Of a stretch of 64,000 nucleotides of DNA, positions 1-13,400 are shown one piece after another. The notes under the pieces were generated by a model. It was not told the DNA's origin, did no database searches, and saw nothing but the letters and a program-made list of their open reading frames with translations. Source of the stretch: Saururus chinensis (Eukaryota; Streptophyta; Magnoliopsida; Piperales; Saururaceae). Positions within the stretch are counted from its first letter, which is position 1. Each line of letters begins with the position of its first letter. A program made the position numbers and the translations under genes. The stretch is from positions 15,683,968-15,747,967 of the forward strand of contig CP141141.1 in assembly GCA_035235625.1 (NCBI GenBank), written 5' to 3'.

Positions 1-1960
1 ACTTCCACAAGCGTTAAAATAAAAACAATGATGCCCACTCAATTATTCCCCTTCAATAATTGTGGCCAATTATTCGCTTTTAATAATTATGGCTAATTAT
101 TCCCCTTGTATGGTCACTCATATCATGTTCAAGAAGATGGGGCTGCCCCACATCACTCTAGCTACAATTAATATAGTTTTTCCACTTCTATGCCTTATTT
201 AGATCTTCTCAAACTTTCTACTTAGATGTATGATATTAGCGTTTGTATTGTAGATATGTACTTAAAAAGTTGTAAAAATTATATGTGAATAATCTTTTCT
301 TGAAACAATTGAGATGGCAAAAACATTTTATATGATTTCTTCAAGATCTCTTCTCTTTGGTCCACCAAGAGGAAACCGAGATCCGAGATCACAAACCTTG
401 GCATTTACTCATATACACTCATAGTAGACAATTGCAAGTTCAAATCTGATAGGATAAATATTAGGTAATAGGTCGGCGAAGACAATGGTGTCAAAGGACT
501 TAGTGTAATAGAGCGCGTTATTCATATTTAAGACTAGTTAGGAGTTTTCTAAGGGCGTCAAAAGTTTATGAATCCGAACATATATAATATAGGCAAAAAT
601 GAAAAAAATTATTATTGAGAACTGTGTTGTATACATGGGACCAAAATATTAAAGAAAACATATTCTCATGTGGGATCTCATTTGATAGAACTCATCAAGA
701 GCTTTCTAATGATACTAAGAACACGCAAATCCAAGTTTGGTAGTGCAAGTTAATATATTACAAAGTTAAAATCAACATAACCTAAAAATAGGGTCCATGC
801 CATATCAACACCTATGGTGTTATCACTATTATGTTGACATGTGGAAAGACATCAAAAAGAACTTTAAATCAAAAAATTTACAAAAATATTCTCAAATCAC
901 GTACCAATTAAGGATAAAAAACATGGGTATAATAGTCTGAATATAAATATTTTACTCACCCAATTTGCTTTATATAATAGTATGATTTGTTTATTATCCA
1001 CAAGCTACAATATATAGTTAGTCTAAAATTTTTTACATATATGATTATCTTAAGATTCTTTTATATGACACCTTGTAAGGTCATATCTTGAGTTATTGAG
1101 CTACGATTTGTACTTTCTTGGTACAATTGGAAAGCTCTCGACGAGCTCTATCAAATGAGACCCCACAATTGTGCTTTTTCAAACTTTTTAGTTGGGTCTC
1201 ACATATAATTCTTCAATAAAAGTAAATAACGAAAGGTATGTTGTCATTTTGAAAGATTAAGAATCACATAAGTATCTAAACCCAAGGATTCAAGGTAAAA
1301 ATAACATATGCTAAAACATGGAAACACTATTTTTCAATTGCCTTACGAGTTGGATTGAATCCAAATATACAAACAAATGAGGAAATGATTTTTTTGCAAT
1401 TTTCCTATATTAAGATATCGACATTAATTAGTAAATAGACCATATGAAATGAATTTGATACAAATTTGTCATTTTATATTAATTAATTGAATTTCCTCCT
1501 ATGGCAATCTTGTGAATGAAGACGAAAACAAAGTACTAGCGGGGAATTTTAAGTGTATCTTGCTTACTACAAGTGTCCTTGTTAGAGAAAGTTCTACTTC
1601 AATAAAGTCTTGCCATGAATGTATTTGCCCTTATGTCGATATTGCATTGAACACAGATAGAGTAGCATAAGCAGAAGCTAACAATGATCATCTAATGCAT
1701 TCACCTATAACTATGTTTTGTTTCTGCTGCTGCTATTAACTCCAATGATTTACAAGGCATGGTGAGGTATATGTCTAGACATTAGAACTTGCAGATTCTC
1801 TTGTTAGGATTGAGCTCGGTTGACAGAGAATATAAAGTGGTGTACACTGAATTCTTATATTCTCTAGATTTCTAATCCAACAATTAAATATTTGTTTGGT
1901 TGGTTTTACATATATTGTATACTTGAGATTTTTTTTCCTAATGATGCTCTTAGCCACGAA
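1..1960. other. AT-rich non-coding repeat-like region
   Basis: No convincing coding region is visible. The segment contains an inverted pair of about 65-bp sequences (about 668-732 and 1104-1168) sharing the core TCTCATTTGATAGA. This pairing resembles debris of LTR or foldback elements. I searched the minus strand here for the missing C-terminal exons of the LRR gene that stops at 7447 and found none. The region ends where the truncated 5' LTR of Ty3 element 1 begins. Confidence 0.5.
668..1168. repeat. Inverted repeat pair, about 65-bp arms
   Basis: Positions about 668-732 and the reverse complement of about 1104-1168 align with scattered mismatches, including TGATAGAGCTCGTC versus TGATAGAACTCATC. 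The arms are about 370 bp apart. They may be ends of an old element or two inverted copies of a dispersed repeat; no target duplication was found. Confidence 0.5.
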
Positions 1961-2213
1961 ATAAGGCCTTGATTAGGAGCTTTTGTATAAAGGTCCAGGC
2001 CCATAATGGGCTGGGCTATGTAAGAGGCATGGCCTCTCTTTTTCCAGTTAATGAAGGTCACAGTTCCCTAATCCCTCCCTCTCCTCTCCTCTCTGTCGAC
2101 TATTGCTTCTTCCCTTTCTAATGCATCACGCAGGGTCTACATACCAGCAGAGCTTCTTCTTCCTCCTTTCTTCCAACTTTCTCCATTGAATCCCTCCTTT
2201 AGGGTTTACATCA
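1961..2213 (+). repeat. Truncated 5' LTR of Ty3 element 1
   Basis: This segment matches 6861-7097 with many substitutions and small indels. Both begin with ATAAGGCCTTGATTAGGAGC and end in TCA. Similarity stops sharply at 1961, where the 3' LTR continues leftward for another 86 bp, so the start of this LTR has been deleted or replaced. Confidence 0.85.
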
Positions 2214-2214
2214 T

Positions 2215-2226
2215 TGGTATCGAAGC
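2215..2226 (+). other. Primer binding site, tRNA-iMet type
   Basis: TGGTATCGAAGC lies one base after the 5' LTR. It matches the usual plant initiator-Met primer site TGGTATCAGAGC at 10 of 12 positions. This supports the LTR boundary and the plus orientation of the element. Confidence 0.7.
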
Positions 2227-2431
2227 CCAGCTTTTCCTACTTGTCAGCAGTGTCAGTGTGCATCGTCCAAACCAAGAGTATGGCGGCCAAAGACAAGCAG
2301 AACCAGAGCAAGGTGGCTTCAACCCACAGCCCACATGCTGCCAGCAGATCTCAGGGCTGGCCAAACCACTAATCCAAACCAGATTGCAGATGACTGTCAG
2401 CACAGCGCCGTGGTGACTGGGTAGGCTGCCG

Positions 2432-3890
2432 TTGGTCAATTCTAGTCCACAACCGCCGCTGAACCAGGCCTCCAGGCAGACTCCGCCATGCTACAGATTT
2501 TTATGGAGCTTCTTCGCGAATTTCGCACTTCAAGAACAGAGCAGCAGGCCTCCTTTGCGCGCCTCTTGGATAGCCACACTGGCACTTCGATCATGGCCGC
2601 CACAAAGAGGGACAAAGCCAGAGCTAGTCGTGGCCTCTTGCCTCCTCCATTGCGACCAGCCTTGCCTGTTTCTCATGGGTCACAGGGCGTGCAACGAACA
2701 GCAATGCCAGCCGCCATGCTGGCCGCAAAGTGGCCCTGTCCACACTTTGGTTGCCAGCAAATCAGTCCATGGGATTCCGGCAAGGCACCAGCCCGAGATG
2801 GCAGCAGGGTTCCAGCAGGGATTTCCGCCACAACACTGGCCTGAGATGGCAGCAGCAAACCAGCCAGATTTTCAGTTCAGATATGATGAGGTGGATTTTG
2901 CGGAAGAGGACCATCCCAAAACAGGAGGGGAATTTAACCAGACGGTGCGCACTGCTGAACCGCATCTAGCCTAGATGCAATTTCTCAAATATACCGGTGA
3001 GGATAATCCAATTGATTGGGTGTACCAAGCAGATTTTTTTTTGCTTACCAAGGGACTCCAGCTGATGTGGAAAAACTGCAAATCATAGCATTATGCCTCA
3101 ATTCAACATAGGAGGTGCAGAATCCAACATAGCAGAAATTCACTGAAGAATTGTGCACTCAATTTGGGCCGAATAATTTTGCAGATTTTAATGAGCTATT
3201 ATCCGGATTGTCCCAAACTACTATTATCAACGCATGTCAAATTGAATTTATACGGGTGGCTACTCGCTTTCTGCAATGGACACAGGAAGCACTGGTGGGG
3301 ACATTCAGGGAAGGCCTCAAGCTGGAGATAGCCGGTGAGATTCGATATTTTGAGTGTATAACAATGCATGATATTATTTGGCATGCGCGAATTTAGGAAG
3401 AAAGATTAAAAAGATGGTGCAAGGCTCCATGACCCCATATCCGGCCTCTTCTCAACTATGGGACAGTCCCCTAGTACCCCTTTCCGTGGCCGACAGACCA
3501 CCAGGATTTTTCTGGCCAATACTGTTCCCTTTTGCTGCCTATCACAAGCACAAATAGAGGATCACTGTTTAAAGGGCTTGTGCTTCAATTGTGATGAGCA
3601 GTTCACACAGGGCCACCATTGTAAAATCCCTCCCACTGCTTTGATCCTAGAGAAGTCTTGGGATGAATTCGCAGAGCAGGTTTTATCCGAGCTACCTCCT
3701 AGCAAGGCTGAGGTACTTCCTGAAATTTCATTGCATGCTTTTTTAGGTACTTATACACCTCAAACCATGAGAGTTCAAGGTTATTTGAAATGCCAAAAAT
3801 TCGTCATTCTTATTGATAAGGGTAGCACACATAACTTCATTACTGATCGGGCTGCACAATGTTTGGGTCCAGTAGTCCTCCCTTTTTGAT
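2432..3890 (+). pseudogene. gag and protease relic of Ty3 element 1
   Basis: Several frames in succession carry a degraded gag polyprotein. A zinc-knuckle-like motif (CFNCDEQFTQGHHC) is encoded near 3575-3620. It is followed near 3770-3840 by an aspartic-protease-like motif read as IDKGSTHNFI, where related elements have Asp-Ser/Thr-Gly at the active site. The substitution there, together with in-frame stops near 2970 and 3395, indicates loss of function. Confidence 0.75.
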
Positions 3891-4379
3891 GTGCTTATCG
3901 GGATGGAAAACACTGTCATAGCAAAGGTGCATGTGCACAGGCTAAACTACATATACAGGGATATTTGTTGGCCTATATTTACTACCCACAAAAGGTGGAG
4001 ACATAGTTTTAGGCATCTAGTGGTTACACGAGTTAGGGGACGTTACAAGGAACTTCTGACAGATGCAAATGGACTTCGAGTATCCCGGGCAGCAGGTTCG
4101 CATACAAAGGTCCCATCCCGGCACTCTGCACTCCGCTCAGGATTTGGGATTCTTCTTCCGTTATTTCCAGGGCATTCTTCTTCAGTTATTGATGCAGGGT
4201 CCTCCTTCATAGAAGGAGCAGCTGCCAACTGACTTAGCTGCCTTATCGGAGACTTATTTGTCTTGCCCCCCCCCCCCGCCCCCGGTTCTCATGATCATCA
4301 CATTCTAATTATGGCCAGTGTCTCTCTTGCCAATGTCCAACCCAACAAACCCTCAAATTCAGAAAAATGAAATTGAAAA

Positions 4380-6780
4380 ATTGGTGTTGGAAATGCTAAC
4401 CAGAGATTATACGACTGAACACCAACTCATACCCATTGGTATTATTAGTCCAAAAAAAAAAAAAGGTCTTGGCATTTTTTAGTTAATTATGTTCTCTTAG
4501 TGCCCCCATTCTCAAGGACAAGTTTCTAATCCCCATTATTGAAGAGCTACTTGATGAATTGGGCGTTGCAAAGTACTTCTCTATGCTTGATCTGCTTTAG
4601 GGTTATCATCAAATTCAGATGCACCTAACTAACATTCATAAGACTGCCTTCACGACGGCCATTTTGAGTTTTTGGTCATGCTCTTTGGATTGACAAATGC
4701 CCCCTCTACTTTTCAAAGCCTGATGAATGAGGTTTTCCGTCCACATCTACACCGATTTATGCTTGTCTTTTTTTTATGGTATATTGTCCTTGGGAGACAC
4801 AATTGTCTCACCTACATACTGTTTTCAGTATCTTGGAAGCACCATTTATATTCACTGAAGAGATCTAAATGTATGTTTGGCAACCCTTAAGTTGAGTATC
4901 TTGGTCATATCATTTCCAAAGGGCAGAGGGAATGTATCCACCGATCTAGCAAAGGTAGAGGTTATGTTGGCATGGCCTGCTCCTATTTCCTCCAAGGCTT
5001 TGCACAGATTTTTAGGGTTGATAGGGTACTAATGTTGCTTTGTTCCGCATAATGGAACAATGGCGGCTCCCTTGACTGCCTTGCTTAAAAAGGGCTCTTT
5101 TCAATGGTCACCTAAGGCCCAGAAAGTTTTTGAGACTCTTAAAGTGGCAATGTCCACCACCCCGGTTTTAGCCCTTTATTGTGGAGACCGGTGCGTCTAA
5201 AACTAGGTTGGGAGCTGTTTTATTGTAGTTCGGCCAGCCTCTGGCATTCTTCAACAAAGCTTTGTATGGACTTTCACTCTCTTTATCTGCCTATTATAGA
5301 GAGATGGTTGTTGTTGTAGACACGGTTACAAAGTGGAGGCCCCATTTATTGGGTCTCCATTTTATTATTCCCACACATCACCAACCACTCAAATATCTCC
5401 TGGAACAATGGATATCGACCCTTGCCCGGCAACGCTAGATCACTAAATTGTTGGGGTATGACTATGAGCTCGTGTACAAGGAACCGAAAACAAAAATGTA
5501 GTTGTCAATGCCCTCTCGTGCCAATTTGTGACCATCTAGGCCTGGCTGTTGTCTATCCCTTCTTTTCCCTTCATGCATGATCTCCAATAGGCTTATAGCC
5601 ATGACTAGAAGGCCCAAAATCTGATTAGCTAACTGCAGGCTGATCCCTTGAGCTCACCATCTTTCTTTTTGAAGGGAGATTTCCTCCACTAGATGGACCG
5701 CCTATGGGTGTGCCTCCTAACCCTCGGCTGCACACTGAGCTTATATCTCACTTTCATGACTCCCTTTTCACGTGCCATAAGGGCACCTTTCGCAGTTATA
5801 AAAGGGTGAGCCAAAGTTTTCTATGGCGTGGCCTTCATCATGATGTTCATGACTATGTTTCTGCCTGTGAAGTTTGTCAATGTGTTAAAGCTTCTACTGC
5901 CAGCCCCCAACAGCCCTCACCCATTCCTAAGCATATATGGGAGGATGTCTCTATGGATTTCATTGAGGCCTTGCCCAGGGTCACAAAAAGCCTATTATTA
6001 CGGTAGTGGTGGACTGCCTTTTGAAGTATGGTCATTTCAATTCGCTTGGCCATCCGTACACTGCCAAGGAGGTGGCGGAACTTTATGTTTGAGATGTGGC
6101 CAAGTGACATGGCATGCCCCAAACTATTGTGTTCGACAAGGACTAGGTTTTCATCTCTCATTTCCGGCAAGAGTTCTTTACTCTTCAAGGCACTCAACTA
6201 CAGATGAGTGCCACTTATCATCCTCTAACAAATGGCCAAATAGAGGTGGTCAATCAATGCTTAGAACTATATATGCGATGCTTTGTCGGGGACAATCGGC
6301 AAAAATGGCTCCAATATTTATCGTGGGCATAATATTCATATAACAACGCTTTTCATACAGTTGTTGGTTATACTCCCTTCCAGATGGTTTATGGCGGCCC
6401 ACCCCTACTACTCTCGCTTATGTTCCTCATCGGGCTGTTGTTGATGAAGTTGATCATATTCTCCATGATGGAGATGCTCTATTGCACCAACTGAAACATA
6501 ATTTGTCTAATGCTCAGAATTGTATGAAGCAGATTTACAATGAACACTATTGTGCACTTCAAGTCAGGGATCTGGTCTTTGTGAGTTTCTCTCCTCACAT
6601 ACAATTTGTCTAAGCTCGTTCATCAATTTCATGTGCCCTACCCTGTGTTGCAAAGTGTCGATTCCGTTGCACATTGCTTACAGCTTCCGGACGATGGGTT
6701 ATTGAGGAGAATTTTTATAACCAGCTCCCTGATTTTGCGCCTTGAGGTCAAGACACTAGTAGAGCATGGTGGATTGTCAC
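4380..6780 (+). pseudogene. pol relic (RT, RNase H, integrase) of Ty3 element 1
   Basis: Reverse transcriptase pieces are readable around 4500-5000, including [19 protein letters not shown] at about 4681-4737. The catalytic Asp-Asp region that should follow is disrupted by a frameshift in a T run near 4770. RNase H-like remnants lie at about 5080-5450. The integrase zinc-binding region (residues H-x-H then C-x2-C) is in the open frame 5704-6006, followed by a remnant containing DFIEALPR. The order RT, RNase H, integrase identifies Ty3/gypsy. Many stops exclude a working polyprotein. A C-rich run lies at about 4266-4281. Confidence 0.82.
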
Positions 6781-7097
6781 GAATCACTACAGGATTAGGA
6801 TTATTTTAGGCAGGTTTATTTTATGCTGATTAGGATTTGATTTAATTAGGAGATAATGTAATAAGGCCTTGATTAGGAGCTTTCATATTAAGGCCCAGGC
6901 CCATAATGGACTGGACTATGTTAGAGGCGTAGCCTCTCATTCCAGTTAATGAAGATCACAGTTCCCTAATTCCTCTCTCCTCTTTGTTGACTATTGCTTC
7001 TTCCCTTTCCAACACCTCATGCTGAGTCTATATACCAGCAGAGGTTCTTCCTCCTTTCTCCATTGAATCTCCCTTGTACGCCCTAGGGTTTGCATCA
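6775..7097 (+). repeat. 3' LTR of Ty3 element 1
   Basis: A 323-bp LTR begins TGTCACGAATC and ends TTTGCATCA, with the canonical TG and CA termini. Its last 237 bp pair with the truncated 5' LTR. The bases immediately right of it (7098-7103), read on the minus strand, form a splice-acceptor-like TTTGCAG followed by GG. Confidence 0.85.
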
Positions 7098-7446
7098 CCC
7101 TGCAAATTATTTAAAAATAATAATAATTCCTTAATTCATTAGCTTAATGGTTAATGAACATAGCATAGGAAAGGGAAATCCCATAAGTTCTTTAATTAGT
7201 GCCAACTGAGCCAAATAGACTCTGCATGTGCTCATATGTATTGATTATCTCTTTCCCTATCACTTAAGCATTTAGTGCTAATAACTATCTTCTATTTGCA
7301 TACAAGTCAAATACCTAGGCCTGCCACTATAATATAGAAGTGTCTACCAACATAGAATTCAATTAATTATGTCTAACTTAGACCTAGAATAATAGAACAC
7401 TCAGAATTTTCAGGAGTGTAACAAGTGAAAGGAAGAGTGAATTTAC

Positions 7447-10400
7447 CTTCATCTTCAACAGAAAGTCTACTTCGTAGAAACCTTAGCAAAGCATGTGTGG
7501 GTCCTGATACTAATGAACTGAAAAGTAGAATAAATTCCCATTATTAAGCAGACAGGTCATCCAAATTTCAAGTGCACAATCAACCTTCAAGTGACCAACT
7601 TTGTTTCCAATTATACCTTCGGAGAGTTCGCAAAGGATTGCCATTGAGTAAAAGCTTTCTAAGCGTAGTCATTCTGCCTGTACGTAACAATGTTGTTGCA
7701 ATCAGTAAATGTAATTGCTCCAGAAAAGTTTCTTGAAATTGTAAGATTCTCATTAGTAGTTATATCTGAAGTCAAATGAAAATGAAAGGAGAAGGATATA
7801 ACCCTTGGCATTTCTGGTTTTATGACCAGACATTTTGTTCTCAATTCACATTAGTAATTAATAGGCAAGTGAGCACATGGTACAACTACTGTAGAGCTCA
7901 GAGAACCAGTAAAGATATAAAAATAAACCATCCTTCTAACAAGATATAGTAAACAATTCGATCTCAAATCAATGATGTGAATAGTAGTAAATTACCAATC
8001 TCAGGTGGCAAGTTAGCCAAACAGTTATTAGACAGATCAAGCACTGATAACCGCAGTTTGCAAACCCCCACAGGGAACTCTTTCAACTGCAGGTTGCAAA
8101 AATGATTATGTTCCAATAAAACCTATAAATAGCATTTCAAGACAAGAAAACAAAAATAAAGAAATTTCAACTATAATGAGGGCTACAAGAATATTGTCTA
8201 TTATTATAGTTATTATTATAATAAAGTGCGATTAAATTGTATTTTAATATTTTACACTATATTATTATTTTACTAAGGAAAATGGAGATACTGTCAAAAG
8301 AAGCAACAGTGCATTCCATATACCTTGGATGTTCCTGTTGAAAATATCAAAGGGATTAAAATAAATGAGATAAGCTTTGACAATATCATCTGAAAAATGA
8401 AATGTCTGATAGAATTATGGGTTTCGGAGGAGAAAGAAGAATTGTTTGTTTCAATAGTAGTATCGTTCAAAGGAAAAGAGTCAACCAGCCTCTAATAGGC
8501 TTAGAGTGGCCAAATACATATAAAAGACCCATATGCACTCACTTAAGCTAAGGGTTGACCAGTCAAAAATAAGAGTACATTTAGATGACAAAACTACCCT
8601 CTAAAAATAGAACCACAATACAAAGGACTTAAAAAAAACAAAGCTACAAGCAAATACTCCTCTAACAGTGTCAACCAGAAATAGATTTGTATGATCACAG
8701 CAGTAAGATCATTGACAGGATACAAAAAGCATTCTTTTGACTCTATTATGATCCTGCCAATGATGAGGATGATAGCAGTTGTCAAAAGGAGATACCTACG
8801 ACTATTATAACACTACCTGATTTGAGTGAAGATCTAGAGTACCCAAAAGAGAAAGTTCTCCCATCTCTGCTGGTAAAGTAGCTAATGCATTGTTCCTGAA
8901 ACATACATAAAAATCGGTGACCAAATATCAATAAAACAAAGGTTGAAGATAATGGAGATAGTCCAAATAAAAAAATAATTAAAAGAAAAAAACAAAGTAA
9001 AATGTCAACCCCATATAGAACTCCGCAAGTGACTTACAACCACCGATTGATGTTGGTATAGATGAAATCCCTACAAACATGCACTTGTCAGCTTAAGTCA
9101 TAAGATTCTGTCACAACCACTAAAGATGAAAACAAGCCAAGCCAAGCACGACTGTTTTTTTATGTTTTTTAATTTGCTCAACTTTATTTTTCTAAGAAAA
9201 GCATTAAAATATATGTAAATTTTATCGCACTATTAAAAATATGAAATAGATATGCAACAAAAAAGTATAAAAAATAAGTTAATGTGTACAAAAAATATTA
9301 ATATATGTGTCATGTATAAAATATGTATGCCCAAATTTACATGAATTTTGCATGTTCATTTTGATTCAAATAGAAGAGTCAAATATGGTATAGAATCCAT
9401 GTTGTCAATCCCACATAGCTGGGATACAGCATATGATGATGATGAAGCCCAAATTTCCTCAGGCCAAGCTAAATTGAGCCAAGGAGCTTGAGCTTGATGG
9501 GACAAGATCAGTTTCGAGCCACGAGCCAAGTCCAGGCAAATTGAGCTGATGTCACAGAGTGTGGCGAGTTTTGGTGAATTTTTGGCAAAATTGCCAAATC
9601 AGAGCTCAAGAGAAATCATTCAAACTTTTGGTCACCGAGATTTCATGAAGTTTGGCAAACTTTCTGATTTTTCAGTTTGTGTTAGATAAAAAACCCCTCC
9701 ACAAAGAGATTATCTATCCTACCAACCTAACCTTAAGTTCAAAATTTCTAATATTGCCCACAAATTCTCAAATGCTCAATTCCCCTTCTCGACTCCTGAC
9801 TGCCCACTGTTTGCCTTTGTTTGCTGCTGTCGAATGGTCTGTAAGCCTCAGCTTGCTTCTGTATTGTGTTTTCCACAATCCAGAATTTTTCCCCAACCTA
9901 TCTGATTTTTTCAACTGAACTGAATAAACTCCCATCCAAATTTTTCCTGAATTCAAACCTTTTGACATGTATTGAGATGGGCTATTTAATGAAAATAGAG
10001 TGGCTTCCATCCCCCACTGCAAAGCTCATCGTTTGTGGTTGACCACAAACTAGGTGGACTCAAATAATAAATCCTAGTACAAAACAGAGAAATTAACAAT
10101 CTGATGTAAAGGGCTGTAAGCTTCATATCATACATCCAAATGTGATGTAACTGTTGTTATTGCCATGTTAGAAGTTTGCATTCTTTCCAATCAACTTGAT
10201 ATGCAGGATGCTACTTCACTTACTGTTCTGATGAAAATCCAGACGAATGAGTCGCGAGAGTACTCCAATGTTGTCTGGTATACTGGTGATCAGATTTTTT
10301 GCTAGTCAGCAAATAAGCAAGGACAGCATAAGATAAGTGTTCATGTTGATCTATATAATATTACATTCTTAGATCATACTCCATTACCAGCATTCAGTTC

Positions 10401-13400
10401 AGTCAGCATGGTCCATGAAGCAAGCATTACTTCAGATAGCATCATGAGCTTGTTTCCCTAATACAAGCAGAAATTAGACAAATTTGTCAACGCCATCTGA
10501 TACCAGGAATATTTTGGAAAGTGAACATAGAATAACTATGAACAAAGTGGTATACCAATTAGTTAAATACCTCAACATCAAATTTCATCAACTTTGAACA
10601 ATGTTTTAGTTCCTCTGGTAGACTGGTGATGCAATTATTGGATGCCTGAAGAAGCAGTAGAAAACTACGCATTTCAGAATCCTATACATGTTACCTCACT
10701 TAAGATTACCTAGTAAATAAAAAAAGTGAAATGTTGGCAATTTGTTTTGTTCGCTATCAACATTCAGTACATATACTTGTACCTGGAGAGACAACAAATG
10801 GCTTGCCAAGACCCCCTGAAGAAGGTATCTTCAAAGGAGCTAAATGCGGAAGATTTAAAGCTGATAGGATGGAGGTGGATATAATTTATAATAAGGAGAA
10901 TGATGGACTACCATGGTTGTCATTGACCCAAATGGGACAACGTGATGATGATGATGATGATTATGATAATGAATGATGATATTTGTGGCCAATGCAAACC
11001 CTATTAATTTTTAATAACCCTCTTCCTTCTTCTTTTGCAAATAAGATAGCTCTTTTTCCACTTGGGTCGGGTTTCGGGTAATCCAACCAACCCAACCCAA
11101 TTAAAGTTATAATTATAAAATGTTATATTTTTATTTGAATTTTAATAATAACTCTTAATATACTTTAATAGCTAAGTGAATTAAAAAATAATAATAATAT
11201 ATTTTTTTTCAAACTAGTCAAATGGGTCGGGTTCAGGTTACCATTTCTTAAATAGTATTGGGATCAGTTTTGGCAAAACCCAACCTGACGGTATCCCTAA
11301 CTCCAGATAGAATGTCTTAAATAGAAAATTTATAAAAAAGGTTACAATACCTTAAATTCTGACAAATCTGAGCACTTCCCAAGGGAGCTTGGTAGCTCTT
11401 TCAGTTGGTTGTTTGAGCAGTCGAGCCTAAAACATTTAAAAACAGGTCAACTTAGTAAAAGACAGTCATATACAGGATATGTTTGGCATAACACAAATAT
11501 GAATGAAGAATTCATTTATTACTTTATTTCCTTGTAAAGAATCCCATCTATGAAAATGTGAAACACAAAATTAAAAACAGGCTGGACCTACTTGACAAGA
11601 GTAGTTGCAGAGCCAATTTCCTCAGGTATATTCAGCAACAAATTGAATGACACATCTAGTGATTTTAGCATTGGTAGCCTGTCAAAAGAAGATCAAAAAA
11701 TTCAGACATTCCATACAAGAATAACAACATAACTAAGAGCTAACTGGCTATAGCCATGAGAAGCTCATATATGGTCAAACACAAAAACATATAAGCACTA
11801 GAAGATAGCATACTCTCCAATGGCTGCAGGCAGCTGGGAAAGTTTGTTGTGACTAATATTAAGAATACATAACATGGATACATTTCTGATGTCCTCTTTC
11901 AGAACTTCAATGCTATTATGAGCCAATATAAGCTTTTGTAGTTCCACTGTCTGACAAAAGAAAAAGAAATGTCCAAATGACATAGTAAAATAAAGAAAAC
12001 AGGCATCCCGATATATGGATTAAGTCACAAGCTAGATGAATGAAGATAGTAAAATTAGTACCTCCCACCATTTTTCACCTTCTCCAACAGCATCCAAGTT
12101 TCTATATACCTCAGCAGGAACCTCCCTGTGTATAGAAGAACTTGACAATCAAAAGCGAATGTAAAATTGCATGACTACAAATATCCAGATTCATGACTAG
12201 CTTATCCGTAGAGGAGTTTGGTCTTAGGTTATCAAAATGGGAAACGACAAGAGAAAAGAATAGCATTGACTGGAAAATATATAGTGAGACGAGATGGTGT
12301 CTCTTGGGGTGCTAACGAGCCGAGCCAGCTCATCGAGCAAGGGTGCCTCGACTCGACTTGACTCAACTCGAATATGGCTTGACTTGAAGCAGCTCGGATC
12401 GAACTCAACTTGAATTCGAACATATTCGAGTTGAGGTTGAGCATATATTGGCTCAACTCGACTCGAATAAAACTCGAACTTGGCTCAAACTCGACTCGTT
12501 CTTAACTTTGAACTCAAACTCGAATGAAGGGTATAAAGATATTAAAAAATATACATAAAAACATATTAACTTATTTGTAAGTATGCACAACTATCAATCC
12601 CAAAATATATATACAACAAATTTATATTTTATATATTATAATAATATATTGTCTATGTATTGGAAGTGTATATATGTATAGAGATAGAGCGAAAGATAAC
12701 TTAAATTTTTAGACACATAAAACATATATGTCCACATGTGATATATGTTGAAAATTTGATGTATAATAGAAATTTGATTTAATGAAGTACATACAAATAT
12801 AGTACAATCAATAGAAAATAGGATATATTATAGACTATACCACATAAAACTATACAACAGTTATCAAACAAAAATGTATTGGTAATATTATCTATCATCT
12901 CTACATGTCAAATAAATTATGATATATTTTTTCAAATTTTATATAGAGACTAATGTTGGAAACCTTAGAAATTAAAATTTTACAACAATTACTAAAAGTT
13001 ATTTAGCATTGACTCGTGGAATCTCTTTTTATTTCATATATTTAAGATGGGTCACAGATGCAAGACTCCAAATTTCTTGTTGTCAGTACAATATGATTTG
13101 CTTGATAATCATTATTTGAATAATGCAATGTAAACATACCTAAGACGTCTTGCCACATATTGAGACCAAAATTGAAGGTAGTCATAACCTAAAAATAAAA
13201 TCTTAAAGAAGGGGCAATATTGATTATATAATCAGCTATTGTCTTTTCATATATGCTCAATTAATAATAACATTTTGATATTATATAAACGAGAGCGTTG
13301 CAAGCAATTCAGGCTCAAGTGCAACCTAGTTTGAGGCTTTGAGCAAGTTTGCTCTGAGCATATATTAACTTTTATTTGCAACTTTTCATATAATTTTCAA

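Larger units (their letters stand above)
1961..7097 (+). mobile_element. Ty3/gypsy LTR retrotransposon 1, decayed, 5' end truncated
   Basis: Two related LTR sequences flank a degenerate gag-protease-RT-RNase H-integrase region, in the order expected for Ty3/gypsy. The 3' LTR is complete (6775-7097, TG to CA). The 5' LTR lacks about its first 86 bp. A primer binding site resembling initiator-tRNA-Met follows the 5' LTR. All coding domains are broken by stops and frameshifts, so the element is not autonomous. Its right edge lies against a splice acceptor of the minus-strand LRR gene, which suggests insertion into that gene. Confidence 0.88.

Noticed and set aside
10731..10976. Open frame ending in an Asp run in LRR intron 5
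   Set aside because: The Asp run is a translated (GAT)n tail of a retroelement-like fragment within an intron.
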